From Planctomycetota bacterium (GTDB lineage Bacteria; Planctomycetota; UBA1135): a stretch of 64,000 bases of DNA. The notes beneath the pieces are model-generated. The model searched no databases, was not told the DNA's origin, and saw only the letters and a program-made list of their open reading frames with translations. Location of the stretch: assembly GCA_002705055.1 (NCBI GenBank), contig PAHY01000027.1, positions 1 to 64,000 of the forward strand, given 5' to 3'. A program made the translations under genes and the position numbers. Below, piece by piece: positions 54,790 through 63,749 of the stretch; the first letter of the stretch is position 1; each line of letters opens with the position of its first letter.

Positions 54790-54949
54790 GTCTGACCCCC
54801 TTGAGTGGGCTCGCACGCGCCTAAGTCGTTTCATAAAAATGGCTTAGGGAACTTTTCTCATCCCAGCTTGCCTTGGTGAGAAAGCGAGACGTAAGTCTTT
54901 TCGATTCAGGAGCTTAGGGAGAAAAAGCCCACTGAAGGGGGTCAGTCTC
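54788..54949. mobile_element. MITE-like element, 162 bp with 24-bp terminal inverted repeats
   Basis: Terminal arms 54788-54811 and 54926-54949 match at 22 of 24 positions (core CTGACCCCCTT and its complement). The 114 bp inside are much richer in A/T than the flanks and contain GCTTAGGGA twice. It has no coding capacity and fills exactly the space between the enzyme-I-like stop and the thrB stop. No target-site duplication is obvious; the ends lie in GAG/CTC. It could also serve as a terminator for both genes. Confidence 0.7.
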
Positions 54950-54951
54950 TC

Positions 54952-55878
54952 TTAGTGGAACGTGGCACCCTTCGCGCACACCCGCGCATTCAGCACCGAA
55001 CCCGACTCGCCCCACAGCCGCTTCACCCGGTTCTGCAGCTTCGCTTCGAGCGCACGCAGCTCGCCGGTCCGCGTCAGCACCAAGAGCGCCGACCCCGCAC
55101 CCGAGAGTGTCGCGGCGATCGCGCCGGCCTTCTCGGCAAAATCGAGGACCGACTGGGCGCCGGTCAGGAGTTTGAGCCGGGGCGCGACGTGCAGCTCGTC
55201 CTGGATGCCCAGCCGGATCAGCTCGGGGTCGAGGCGGCGCAGGCCGGCCAGCAGGATGGGGGTGCGGCGCGCTTGTTCGACGGCCCGCTGCAGCGAGACC
55301 GAGGTGGGCAGGACCTCGCGGGAGCGCCCGGTTGCGAGGGGGTAGGGGGGAATCACTACCAGGAAACGCAGGTCCTTGTGCAGCTGGACCGGGTGGTGGA
55401 GCCAGTCGTTCTTGGCCCGCGGCACCGACCAGTGGGCCCCGCCCAGCAGGGCTGCGGTGGCGTTTTCGGGGTGACCCTCGAGCGCGATGGCCTCGGCCAG
55501 CAGCACTTCGGGGCTGAGTTTCGAGCCAGTCAGCCGGTTGCCGATCAGCAGGCCGCCGACCATGCCGGCTCCGCTGGCCCCGAGGCCGCGGCCGGGGGGG
55601 AAGCCGCTCTCGACCGTGATCTTGCCGGGGGGCAGATTGGCCCCGGCCAGAACCGCCGCCCGGCGCATGCCGCGCAGCACCGGATCCCGCCCGGGGCTGA
55701 GGGTGGACTCGACCAGGCCCCCCTTGCGCTCGATCTCGATCCTTTCACTGGGTTCCCAGCGCAGATCCACGAAATGGTCCACCGCGATCGAGAAACTGTC
55801 GAATCCGGGCCCCACGTTGGAGGTGGAGGCGGGCACCCGGAGGCGCAGGGCGCGCTGCTGCTTGCGGGAAAAGGCCAT
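54952..55878 (-). CDS. thrB: Homoserine kinase
   Basis: 308-residue GHMP kinase for threonine synthesis: VPASTSNVGPGFDSF near the N-terminus, the ATP loop FPPGRGLGASGAGMVGG, and the C-terminal motif AATLSGAGSALLVL. ATG 55878 is preferred over the upstream in-frame start at 55905 because TAGATT sits ten bases upstream and the conserved region begins at once. No other threonine gene is adjacent. Its terminus adjoins the MITE-like element. Confidence 0.88.
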   Translation of the reverse strand: MAFSRKQQRALRLRVPASTSNVGPGFDSFSIAVDHFVDLRWEPSERIEIERKGGLVESTLSPGRDPVLRGMRRAAVLAGANLPPGKITVESGFPPGRGLGASGAGMVGGLLIGNRLTGSKLSPEVLLAEAIALEGHPENATAALLGGAHWSVPRAKNDWLHHPVQLHKDLRFLVVIPPYPLATGRSREVLPTSVSLQRAVEQARRTPILLAGLRRLDPELIRLGIQDELHVAPRLKLLTGAQSVLDFAEKAGAIAATLSGAGSALLVLTRTGELRALEAKLQNRVKRLWGESGSVLNARVCAKGATFH

Positions 55879-55888
55879 GCAGGACGAG

Positions 55889-55894
55889 AATCTA
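55889..55894 (-). promoter_or_regulatory. Candidate -10 box (TAGATT, minus strand) for thrB
   Basis: TAGATT ten bases before the thrB ATG at 55878 on the minus strand. Confidence 0.4.
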
Positions 55895-55921
55895 GCACTA
55901 GCCATTCCCGGCTTGTACCTC

Positions 55922-55927
55922 TAAAAT
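55922..55927 (+). promoter_or_regulatory. Candidate -10 box (TAAAAT) for fusA
   Basis: TAAAAT in the thrB/fusA divergent spacer, 141 nt before the fusA ATG; unlike most genes here it would give a long leader. Confidence 0.45.
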
Positions 55928-55939
55928 GTTGGGCTACGC

Positions 55940-55985
55940 GGTCTTCGTCGGCCTGAAAAATGGCGTCAGACGGCATACGAAGACC
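55940..55985 (+). promoter_or_regulatory. Stable 5'-leader hairpin of fusA
   Basis: GGTCTTCGT (55940-55948) pairs perfectly with ACGAAGACC (55977-55985), and GCC (55951-55953) with GGC (55972-55974) across a 2x2 internal loop. It lies 13 nt after the candidate -10 box and 83 nt before the start, so it would be near the mRNA 5' end. Confidence 0.5.
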
Positions 55986-56068
55986 CTTCGCACGGCGCGC
56001 TCGCGCCACCCGTCTCTCCTCGGACGCCAATCCAAATCCTTCCATCGCGCCTCGCGCGCCCCACTGTC

Positions 56069-58192
56069 ATGAGTGACACTGCCACCCAGCCTGCGCCGGA
56101 ACTCTCGGCCCAGGAGCTCAAGCGCCTCACCAACCTTCGCAACATCGGCATCATGGCCCACATTGATGCCGGCAAGACCACGGTCACCGAGCGCATCCTG
56201 TACATCACCGGTCGTACCCACAACATCGGTGAGGTCCACGATGGCGCCGCGACCATGGACTACATGGAGGACGAGCGCAACCGAGGCATCACGATCACCT
56301 CGGCTGCCACGCAGTGCGAGTGGGACGGTGTCACGATCAACCTGATCGACACCCCGGGCCACGTCGACTTCACCGTCGAGGTGGAGCGCTCGCTGCGCGT
56401 GCTCGATGGCGCGGTCGCCGTGTTTGACGGCGTGGCCGGCGTGGAAGCGCAGTCGGAAACGGTGTGGCGTCAGGCCGACCGCTACGGCGTGCCCCGCATC
56501 TGCTTCATCAACAAGCTCGACCGCGTCGGTGCCGATTTCGACCGCGCTTACGGCACCATCCTGACTCGCCTGGGTGCCAACGCGGTGCGCATGCAGCTGC
56601 CGATGGGCATCGAGAAGGACTTCATGGGTCTGGTCGATCTGATCACCATGAAGGCATACAAGTTCGTCGAAGGCGATGGCCCGGGCATCGAAGAGATGCC
56701 GGCGATCCCGGACGAGTACATCGAGCTGGCCGAAGCGCGTCGCATGGAGATGATCGAGAAGATCGTCGAGATCGATGACGACCTGGTCGAGAAGTTCCTG
56801 GAAGGCGGCGAGTTCTCGGTCGAGGAGCTGAAGGACGCCACCCGCAAGTCGGCGATCGCCGGCCACGCTGTGCCGGTCTTCTGCGGCTCGGCCCTGCACG
56901 ACAAGGGTGTGCACCCGCTGCTCGACGCCATCGTCGACTACCTGCCGACTCCGCTGGATCTGGGCGCCATCAAGGGCACCGATCCGAAGAACGAGGACGC
57001 CGAGGTCGAGCGCCCGTCCGACAGCGACGGTCCGCTGGCCGCGCTGGCCTTCAAGACGATCAGCGACCCGAACGGCGACCTGACCTTCATCCGGATCTAC
57101 TCGGGCACCATGAACCGGGGCGACTCGGTCTACAACCCGCGTACCCGCAAGAAGGAGCGCATCGGCCGCCTGATGTTCATGCACGCCGACAAGCGCGAAG
57201 CGGTCGACACCGTGCGCGCCGGCAACATCTGCGCCGTGGTCGGTCTGAAGGACATCATCACCGGCGACACCATCTGCGCGCAGGACGCGCAGGTCGTGCT
57301 CGAGTCGATGGACTTCCCCGAGCCCGTCATCGCGATGGCCATCGAGCCGAAGTCGACCGGCGACCGCGACAAGCTGGGCGACCTGCTCGGCAAGCTCTCG
57401 CGCGAGGACCCCTCGCTCCGCGTCTTCACCGATAAGGAGACCGACGAGACCGTCATCGCGGGCATGGGCGAGCTCCACCTCGAGATCGTCTGCACTCGTA
57501 TCAACCGCGACTACAAGATCCCGATCAACGTCGGCGAACCGCGCGTCGCCTACCGCCAGACCATCACCCGCGAAGTCGACATCGAAGGCAAGCAGGTGAA
57601 GCAGTCCGGTGGTTCGGGTCAGTTCGCAGTCGTCAACGTCAAGTTCGCTCCGGAGCCGGAGCAGGACGAGAAGTGCGTCTTCGAGGACACCACCAAGGGT
57701 GGCGTCGTGCCGCTTCAGTACATCCCGGCCGTCAACGCCGGCATCAACGAAGCCATGAAGTCGGGCGGTCGTCTGGGCTTTGCCTACGTCGGCATCCACG
57801 CCAACCTGCACTTCGGTAAGTCGCACGATGTGGACTCGAGTGAACTGGCCTTCAACCTGGCCGGCCAGCGCGCCTTCAAGGAGGCTCTCGACAACAACTT
57901 CACCATCCTGGAGCCGGTCATGAAGCTGACCGTCCAGGTGCCGGAAGAGAACCTGGGCGACGTCATCGGCGACCTGAACACCCGTCGCGTGGCCATCGAG
58001 GAGATGACCATGGACGGCATCATTCGCGAGGTCAACGGCAAGGTGCCGATCGCCGAGATGTTCAACTACTCGAGCACGCTGCGCGGTCTGACTTCGGGCC
58101 GGGGCACCTTCTCGATGGAGCCGGCTGGCTACGAGCCCACTCCGCCGCACATCCAAGAGAAGATCGTCAAGGACGCGACCGCGGACAAGTAG
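56069..58192 (+). CDS. fusA: Translation elongation factor G
   Basis: 707 residues, standard length. G1 is AHIDAGKTT, the switch-I region is [15 protein letters not shown]3 is DTPGHVDF, G4 is [10 protein letters not shown]. Domains II-V follow, with the domain IV/V stretch [18 protein letters not shown] and the C-terminal [20 protein letters not shown]. It drives ribosomal translocation. It stands alone rather than in a str operon (no rpsL, rpsG or tuf nearby). Confidence 0.97.
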   Translation: MSDTATQPAPELSAQELKRLTNLRNIGIMAHIDAGKTTVTERILYITGRTHNIGEVHDGAATMDYMEDERNRGITITSAATQCEWDGVTINLIDTPGHVDFTVEVERSLRVLDGAVAVFDGVAGVEAQSETVWRQADRYGVPRICFINKLDRVGADFDRAYGTILTRLGANAVRMQLPMGIEKDFMGLVDLITMKAYKFVEGDGPGIEEMPAIPDEYIELAEARRMEMIEKIVEIDDDLVEKFLEGGEFSVEELKDATRKSAIAGHAVPVFCGSALHDKGVHPLLDAIVDYLPTPLDLGAIKGTDPKNEDAEVERPSDSDGPLAALAFKTISDPNGDLTFIRIYSGTMNRGDSVYNPRTRKKERIGRLMFMHADKREAVDTVRAGNICAVVGLKDIITGDTICAQDAQVVLESMDFPEPVIAMAIEPKSTGDRDKLGDLLGKLSREDPSLRVFTDKETDETVIAGMGELHLEIVCTRINRDYKIPINVGEPRVAYRQTITREVDIEGKQVKQSGGSGQFAVVNVKFAPEPEQDEKCVFEDTTKGGVVPLQYIPAVNAGINEAMKSGGRLGFAYVGIHANLHFGKSHDVDSSELAFNLAGQRAFKEALDNNFTILEPVMKLTVQVPEENLGDVIGDLNTRRVAIEEMTMDGIIREVNGKVPIAEMFNYSSTLRGLTSGRGTFSMEPAGYEPTPPHIQEKIVKDATADK

Positions 58193-58213
58193 GGGGCGAA
58201 GGTCTCCCGCATC

Positions 58214-58250
58214 GAAGCCGGGCCCTGCGGGGTCCGGCTTCCTTTGTTTT
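58214..58250 (+). terminator. Rho-independent terminator of fusA
   Basis: GAAGCCGGGCC (58214-58224) pairs with GGTCCGGCTTC (58231-58241), one G-U pair, followed by CTTTGTTTT. It lies 22 bp after the fusA stop. Confidence 0.85.
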
Positions 58251-58298
58251 GGAGCATTCCTTCTCGCTTCCTGCACATCCGGTTTTCCGGGGCTCTGC

Positions 58299-58304
58299 TA
58301 GAAT
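58299..58304 (+). promoter_or_regulatory. Candidate -10 box (TAGAAT) for the Tex-like gene
   Basis: TAGAAT nine bases before the ATG at 58314; spacing predicts a leaderless or near-leaderless transcript. Confidence 0.45.
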
Positions 58305-58313
58305 CTGAACGCC

Positions 58314-60896
58314 ATGGCTGCGACCAAGACTGGCGGCGTCGAAAAACGCGCCGCGGAAACGCTCGGGCTCCGTGCCCCGGCGTATGCCCACCTCCGCGAT
58401 TCACTCGAAAGCGGGGAATATCCACTTTGGCTGCGTACCGGTGATCCGATCCTCGCGGGTCTGTTCCCGGATCCGTTTGCCTTCGAGATCCTGTGCGAGA
58501 AGGTGCGCATGCGCGCCGGCTTCGAGCGTCGACTCGAGAATCTGCGCGCCTCCTGCGAAAAGGCGGGCCGCGCCGATCTGCTCGAGGCCCTCGACAAGGC
58601 AGAGGACGAAGGTGAACTGGAAGACGTCGGCTTCGCCCTGCAGGCGGAAGCAGGTTCGGCTTCCGGAGAAGAGGCAGAAGCCGAGGCTGCGGCCCCGGAG
58701 GGCATCGACGCCTACCTGGCCACCGCGCGCTCCAGCTTCCAGACGGCGGCTGCGCTGCGCGCGTCCTTCCGCGAGCACTGCACGCTGACGGTCGCTGCCA
58801 CCGACAAGGAAGGCGTGGAGCGCAAGCCGTATGAATCGCTGGTGGGCTGGTCTTCCTCGCTCGCGACGGTGCCGCCGGCCAAGTATCTGCAGGTGCGCCG
58901 CGGCGAGCGCGCCCATGCGCTGACGGTCAGCTTTGACTGGCCGCAGGCCGAACTCGCCAAGCTCGGTGAAGAGCTGGGGGGCTTCCCGCCGCAGGAGCGC
59001 GACAAGTACATCCAGGCCTTCGTGCAGTTTGCGCGCGAAGAGCGGATGCCCCGCTTTGTCCAGGAGGCGCGTGCTTCGCTGAAGCGCACTGCCGAAACGG
59101 AAGCTCTGCGCAATGCCTGGGAGCAGATCGACTTCGCGCTCAACCGCGGTCGTCATCAGGGTCCGGTCCTGGGGCTCTGCGCCGCGCGCGGCGGCAAAGT
59201 GCAGGCGGCCCTGGTCGATTCCCGGGGCGAGTACGTCGGCGCGGCGCTGCTGCAGCCGAAGAGCGATGGCCTCGCCGCCGCCTTGCAGGGCCTGCTCGGC
59301 GAGCACCAGCCCGAGCTGATCGCCTACCAGGGCGACACGGCTTCGCGCAATCTGGCGCAGCGTCTGGTCAAGATGCTGCCGAAGCTGGGCATGGAGGCTC
59401 CCGCGGTCGAGGCTCCACAAGCCGAGGCGGCGCCGACCACCGAGGAGGCAGCGGCCAACGAGGAGACAACTTCCAACGAAGAGGCAGAGTCCGCCATCGC
59501 CGAAGCGGCTGCTCCGCAAGAGGGCGAGCCGGCTGCTCCCGAAGCTCCCGCCGAGAAGCAAGCGCCGGCCAAGCAAGCGCCGGCCAAGAAGGCGGCGTCC
59601 AAGGCCGCGGCCAAGTCGCGCGTGCGTCAGGCGCACGTGCCGATGTCGGTGGCACGCACCCTGCAGCGCGAAGTGGCGCGGCGCGGCGCGGAGACCCTGC
59701 TCAGTCACGACGAGCGGACGGCCTATCTGGTCGCGCGCTTCGCCTCCGACCCGCGCGGCGCAGCGCTCGCCACGCCGCACGTCGTGCGCTCCTTCATCTC
59801 CTTCCGCAGCGAGGTCAACCCGCGCCGCATGGAGGAGTTTGAGGTCACCTTCCTGCGCTCGCTGCTGGTCGAGAAGGGCGTCGAAGCCAACAGCGCCTCG
59901 CTGGAGGTGCTGAAGATGGTGCCCGGGCTGGATGCCGAGGGCATGGTCATCGAGCGTTCGACGGCCGATTTCCTCTCGATCGAAGATCTGATCGATCGCT
60001 GCGGCCTCGAAGGCGCGGCGCAGCGCGCGGCGCTCTGCCTGCTGCGCGTGCGCGGTTCGCGTCAGCCGCTCGATGCGCGGCCGCTGCATCCGGTCTACCA
60101 CGACGCACTGTTTGCCGCTGCGGCCGCAGGCGGCGTCGATCTGGCCGAGCTGCTCAAGGATTCGAACAAGGTCAATGATCTGCCTTGGGACGAGATCCTG
60201 GCCGAGCGCGGCTGGCACAAGTCGGTGATCCGGCGCATCCGCGAAGGCCTCGAACGGGGCGGTCGCGGGCGTCGTCGTCGCGCACCAGGGGGCCCGAAGG
60301 GTGGCCCGCGCGCGGGCGGCCGTCCGACGCGTCGCGGCAAGGGGCTCGACACCCTGGAAGTGGGCTCGAGCATGAAGGGCAAGGTCACTGCGGTGACCGA
60401 GTACGGCGCCTTCGTCGATGTCGGCGCGCGCACCGAGGGCCTGGTCCACATCTCCGAGATGTCGGATCAGTTCGTCGAGGATCCGAAGCAGGTGCTGTCC
60501 GTCGGCCAGGAGGTCGAGGCGCGCGTGGTTTCGGTCGACCTGGAGAAGCAGCGCTTCCGGCTGTCCCTGCGCAGCGAGGACGCACCCCGAGGTGGCGGCG
60601 GCGGACGCCGGGGCGAAGAGCCCGAGTCCACGGCGCCGGCCTTCGTCCGCAGCACCCGGCCGAAGGGCCAGGGTGGCGGCGGCCGTGGGGGGCGCGGCGG
60701 TCCCGGTGGCCGGGGCGGCGGTGGACGCGGACCGGGTGGTGGCCGTGGCGGTCGCCCCGGTGGCAAGGGTCGCCGTCGCGAAGACGACTACGGCAAGGAC
60801 CCGAAGGCGAAGAAGAAGGAAGAGATCGATCCGACCAACCCCTTCTTCCAGTTCTTCTCCCAGCAGGACGACGACTCGAGCGACCAGAAGTCGTAG
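58314..60896 (+). CDS. Divergent Tex-like RNA-binding protein with S1 domain and RGG tail
   Basis: 860 residues. The order of regions follows Tex: an N-terminal helical part, a YqgF/RNase-H-like segment (about 283-350, VLGLCAARGGKVQAALVDSRG), an Ala/Glu/Lys linker (360-440) not found in typical Tex, a helix-hairpin-helix region (about 440-600, with LLRVRGSRQPLDARPLHPVYH resembling the Tex HhH exit), and an S1 domain at about 681-755 (VGSSMKGKVTAVTEYGAFVDVG). The tail (about 755-830) is Gly/Arg-rich with many RGG boxes, then an acidic Ser/Asp end. It is probably a nucleic-acid-binding transcription or RNA-metabolism factor. Motifs are eroded, so function transfer from Tex is tentative. Confidence 0.75.
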   Translation: MAATKTGGVEKRAAETLGLRAPAYAHLRDSLESGEYPLWLRTGDPILAGLFPDPFAFEILCEKVRMRAGFERRLENLRASCEKAGRADLLEALDKAEDEGELEDVGFALQAEAGSASGEEAEAEAAAPEGIDAYLATARSSFQTAAALRASFREHCTLTVAATDKEGVERKPYESLVGWSSSLATVPPAKYLQVRRGERAHALTVSFDWPQAELAKLGEELGGFPPQERDKYIQAFVQFAREERMPRFVQEARASLKRTAETEALRNAWEQIDFALNRGRHQGPVLGLCAARGGKVQAALVDSRGEYVGAALLQPKSDGLAAALQGLLGEHQPELIAYQGDTASRNLAQRLVKMLPKLGMEAPAVEAPQAEAAPTTEEAAANEETTSNEEAESAIAEAAAPQEGEPAAPEAPAEKQAPAKQAPAKKAASKAAAKSRVRQAHVPMSVARTLQREVARRGAETLLSHDERTAYLVARFASDPRGAALATPHVVRSFISFRSEVNPRRMEEFEVTFLRSLLVEKGVEANSASLEVLKMVPGLDAEGMVIERSTADFLSIEDLIDRCGLEGAAQRAALCLLRVRGSRQPLDARPLHPVYHDALFAAAAAGGVDLAELLKDSNKVNDLPWDEILAERGWHKSVIRRIREGLERGGRGRRRRAPGGPKGGPRAGGRPTRRGKGLDTLEVGSSMKGKVTAVTEYGAFVDVGARTEGLVHISEMSDQFVEDPKQVLSVGQEVEARVVSVDLEKQRFRLSLRSEDAPRGGGGGRRGEEPESTAPAFVRSTRPKGQGGGGRGGRGGPGGRGGGGRGPGGGRGGRPGGKGRRREDDYGKDPKAKKKEEIDPTNPFFQFFSQQDDDSSDQKS

Positions 60897-60932
60897 TCGA
60901 TCACGCGGCTTCCGCGGGCCCGGCGGCCCGCA

Positions 60933-61901
60933 TCATCGGACCCGGCGCAGCAGCGCCGGGTCCGTGTGTTTTGCGGCCTCGGCTTCGACCTCGGCGAGCC
61001 AGCGCTTGCCATCCACGCCATAGCCCTTGGTGGGAGCGACCGCCGGCAGGCGCTCCTGCCACCAGCGATTGAAGCGGTCCATCGCGCGCTCGCGCACCAG
61101 CTTGGCGGCCAGCGAGGCCAGCGAAACCGGCGCGTGCGTCTCGTCGGCTTTCTGTGAGAAGCGAAACTGCACCGCGCGCTCGCCGAAGTGCAAGGTGTAG
61201 GCGGACCCGCCGCGCGTTTCGCCGTGGCGCTCCACCCGATCAGGCGCAAGCGCGCGCGCCAGCCGCGGCCCGTACTGACGGCGCGCCCCGTGCTGATCCA
61301 GCTCGATGCGCAGCGGCGCGTGACCGGTGCGGGCGAGCAGGTGGCGCACCACGTCCATGGTCACCATGAACAGGGTCTCCGACTTATTGTCGGTCTGCTC
61401 AATCCAGTCGTTCCATTCGCCGGCGGGGACGGCGCGGCAACCGAAGTCATCCAGACCGCAGCCTCCTGCTTCGAGCGCGCGCCGCAGCGCCGCGGCGTCG
61501 AGGCGGGCACGGTCGGGGTCGATCCGCGGGCAGAGCGATTCGTCCATGCGACCCAGCCAGGCGGCTGCATCCAGCCAGCGTGCCGGGCCGCTGGGCGTGC
61601 AGCGGACAAAGCGATCCAGGCCATCGTCGGCCGCAGGCAGGCCGGGCTGGCAGAGCTCGGCGAAGCCCGCCACGCTGCGCTCCAGGCGGTCGCGGCCGTA
61701 CTTGCCGCTGTGCACCTTCTTCGAATCGTCCAGCCACAACAGGCGACGATCCCCGCGCGGCGGCTTCGGTCGCGCGGCGGGGTGGAGCAGCTTCCAGAGA
61801 TCCAGCTCCCAGTCGGGGACCCGGAACAGACTGAAGCCGACCACAAATGGACCGACGAAGGGGCCGTAGCCCGCCTCGTCGATCCCGGCCACGAAGACCA
61901 T
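60933..61901 (-). CDS. RNase HII-like protein (divergent, enlarged)
   Basis: 322 residues, about 100 longer than typical RNase HII. The N-terminus GIDEAGYGPFVGPFVVG carries the catalytic Asp8-Glu9 pair but has Tyr12 where RNase HII has Arg (the GRG substrate-sensing motif). WLDDSKKV, LRIELDQHG and KADETHAPVSLASLAAKLVRER follow, matching the later DSK, Asp and AAK...R motifs. An insert at about 95-170 accounts for the length. It may cleave RNA in RNA-DNA hybrids with altered junction recognition. It lies 6 bp after lgt on the same strand. Confidence 0.75.
   Translation of the reverse strand: MVFVAGIDEAGYGPFVGPFVVGFSLFRVPDWELDLWKLLHPAARPKPPRGDRRLLWLDDSKKVHSGKYGRDRLERSVAGFAELCQPGLPAADDGLDRFVRCTPSGPARWLDAAAWLGRMDESLCPRIDPDRARLDAAALRRALEAGGCGLDDFGCRAVPAGEWNDWIEQTDNKSETLFMVTMDVVRHLLARTGHAPLRIELDQHGARRQYGPRLARALAPDRVERHGETRGGSAYTLHFGERAVQFRFSQKADETHAPVSLASLAAKLVRERAMDRFNRWWQERLPAVAPTKGYGVDGKRWLAEVEAEAAKHTDPALLRRVR
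60938..60972 (+). terminator. Terminator between the Tex-like and RNase HII-like genes
   Basis: Perfect 11-bp stem, GGACCCGGCGC (60938-60948) with GCGCCGGGTCC (60953-60963), loop AGCA, followed by GTGTGTTTT. It lies within the last codons of the convergent RNase HII-like gene, so it may stop transcripts from both sides. Confidence 0.8.
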
Positions 61902-61907
61902 GCCCGG

Positions 61908-62873
61908 CTAGACCGCGATGCCCGGCCCGGAGCGCGCGCGCAGGCGCTGGTACAGGATGGCGGCGATGGTGAAGGTGACGATCGCGACCATCTGCGAGGT
62001 CGAAACGAGCAGCTCGGCCTGGACGCCTTCCACGCCCTGGCGCAACAGATCGCGGTAGCCCACGGGGTCGAGGATGCGCCCCTGCGGGGTAGCGACGCCC
62101 AGCTCGGCGAGGCGAGCGTGGACATCTTCGGGCGCCAGGCCTTCCTTGTAGATGCCGCCGCGAGCTTCGGCGTCGCCGCGGAACAGCTCGACGATCGCGC
62201 GCAGCACGGCATAAGCCATGAGCAGCACGCAGGTGACCTGGCCGTGGAAGCGTGTGCGCGGCAGCAGCCACATGCCAATCGCGAAGACGATCAGCGCCTT
62301 CGCGGTCATGTAAGGCTGGGTGGCATGCACCGCGAGGCCGACCAGCTCGGGCGGGAAGGCCGAGCCCGCCGGCAGCGGATCCGGGAAGCGGATCGCGTAC
62401 CAGGGGGTGCCGCCGCCGGGCAGGTCCGGCACGACCTTGCCGTAGTCATCGCCGACCATCAGGCAGCCGATCCGGCCGATCGCCTGGCCGAGGAAGGCAC
62501 CCGTCAGGCAGTAGTCCGCCGTCTGCCAGATCTGCATGCCGAGCTGGCGCGCCTTTCGGATGCCCAGCACCAGGGCTAGAATCATGCCCCCGTACATCAC
62601 GAGGCCACCCTGCCAGATCTGGAAGATCTCCACCGGGTGCTCGAGGTAGTACGGCAGGTTGACGAGCACGTAGGCCAGCCTGGCCCCGGCAATCACGCCA
62701 ATCAGCGCCGCCCAACTGAGGTCGGGGATGCGCTGGGCGTCATGCTCCGGGTCGCTGCCGTAGCGCTTCGACAACCAACTCGCGACCTGCACCCCGACGA
62801 TGAAGCCGAGGGCCACGAAGAAGCCGAAACTCCGCAGTGGCAAGCCGAAGATCGTGAACAGTTCCGGCCACAC
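61908..62873 (-). CDS. lgt: Prolipoprotein diacylglyceryl transferase
   Basis: 321-residue membrane enzyme that transfers diacylglycerol to the lipobox Cys of prolipoproteins. Seven-helix pattern with LGFIVGVQVASWL, YGGMILALVLGI, the family signature GQAIGRIGCLMVGDDYG (where typical Lgt has GRIGNF.NGE.FG), FHGQVTCVLLMAY and RAIVELFRGD. A C-terminal extension of about 60 residues is present. It starts at GTG 62873, six bases after TAGAAT. It serves the many lipobox proteins in the window (for example at 7901, 41990 and 45377). Confidence 0.9.
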   Translation of the reverse strand: MWPELFTIFGLPLRSFGFFVALGFIVGVQVASWLSKRYGSDPEHDAQRIPDLSWAALIGVIAGARLAYVLVNLPYYLEHPVEIFQIWQGGLVMYGGMILALVLGIRKARQLGMQIWQTADYCLTGAFLGQAIGRIGCLMVGDDYGKVVPDLPGGGTPWYAIRFPDPLPAGSAFPPELVGLAVHATQPYMTAKALIVFAIGMWLLPRTRFHGQVTCVLLMAYAVLRAIVELFRGDAEARGGIYKEGLAPEDVHARLAELGVATPQGRILDPVGYRDLLRQGVEGVQAELLVSTSQMVAIVTFTIAAILYQRLRARSGPGIAV

Positions 62874-62879
62874 GGCCGC

Positions 62880-62885
62880 ATTCTA
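62880..62885 (-). promoter_or_regulatory. Candidate -10 box (TAGAAT, minus strand) for lgt
   Basis: TAGAAT six bases before the lgt GTG; only 15 bp separate the lgt start from the earliest Pus10-like start on the other strand, so at least one promoter must lie within a gene. Confidence 0.45.
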
Positions 62886-62888
62886 GCC

Positions 62889-63749
62889 TTGCCCGACTCC
62901 CCGTCCTCGACTCCGCCGAATTCCTCGGGTCCCAAGCCGGCTCCGGTCAAGGTGTTCATTGAAGGCAGGTACCGCAAGCTCAGTCGCGATCTGCCGCAGA
63001 CCAAGTTCTACTGCCCGAAGTGCAAAGGCAAGGGCTGCCCGACCTGCGAGGGCTTCGGCAAACTGACCCGCGACTCGGTGCAGGAGCTGCTGGCCTGGGT
63101 GGCGATGCCTCGCTTCAAGGCGCGCCGCAACAAGTTCCATGGCGCGGGACGCGAGGACATGGATGTGCGCATGCTCGGCGAGGGTCGTCCCTTCGTGTTT
63201 GAGGTGCTGCGCGCCAAGAATCCGCAGATCGATCTCGAGGAGCTGGCCGCGGAGGTCAACCGTCGCAACGAAGGGCGGCTGGAGCTGACCGGCCTGCGCT
63301 ATTCCAACAAGAAGCGCGTGGTCGAACTCAAGGAGATGCGCTGCGCCAAGGAGTACCGCGCGCTGGTGGCCTGCGAGCTGCCCTGGGAAGAGGTCGAGCC
63401 GCGTCTCGCCGAGCTCGCTGCCGGCGGGCCGATTACCCTGATCCAGACCACGCCGCAGCGCGTCGCCCATCGCCGGGCCCACCTCGATCGGGAGCGCTGG
63501 ATCGAGCTGCTCGCTTGGGAGCGGGCGGCCGAAGACGAGGAAGGCAGCTTCTGGCTCAGCGTGCGCTCGCAGCACGGCACCTACATCAAGGAGGCGATCT
63601 CGGGCGACGACGGGCGCTGCAAGCCGGCCCTCAGCGAGCTGCTGGGCGCGCCCTGTACCTGCGCGGCACTCGATGTGCTCGCCATCCTGCCGCCGGATGG
63701 GGCGGACGCGCCGGATGGGGATGCGCCGGTCGCGGATCCGCAGCCCTAG
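62889..63749 (+). CDS. Pus10-like tRNA pseudouridine synthase
   Basis: About 286 residues from TTG 62889 (a GTG at 62952 is an alternative). A zinc-ribbon-like CPKCKGKGCPTCEGFG lies near residue 40. The catalytic region FHGAGREDMDVRMLGEGRPFVFEV matches the archaeal/eukaryotic Pus10 signature, with presumed catalytic Asp90, followed by VVELKEMRCAKEYRALV and the C-terminal SQHGTYIKEAISGDDGRCKPALSELLG, also a Pus10 feature (GTYIKE-HGD-R..P.). Pus10 makes pseudouridine 54/55 in tRNA. It is shorter than archaeal Pus10 because most of the N-terminal THUMP-like part is absent. Confidence 0.85.
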   Translation: MPDSPSSTPPNSSGPKPAPVKVFIEGRYRKLSRDLPQTKFYCPKCKGKGCPTCEGFGKLTRDSVQELLAWVAMPRFKARRNKFHGAGREDMDVRMLGEGRPFVFEVLRAKNPQIDLEELAAEVNRRNEGRLELTGLRYSNKKRVVELKEMRCAKEYRALVACELPWEEVEPRLAELAAGGPITLIQTTPQRVAHRRAHLDRERWIELLAWERAAEDEEGSFWLSVRSQHGTYIKEAISGDDGRCKPALSELLGAPCTCAALDVLAILPPDGADAPDGDAPVADPQP

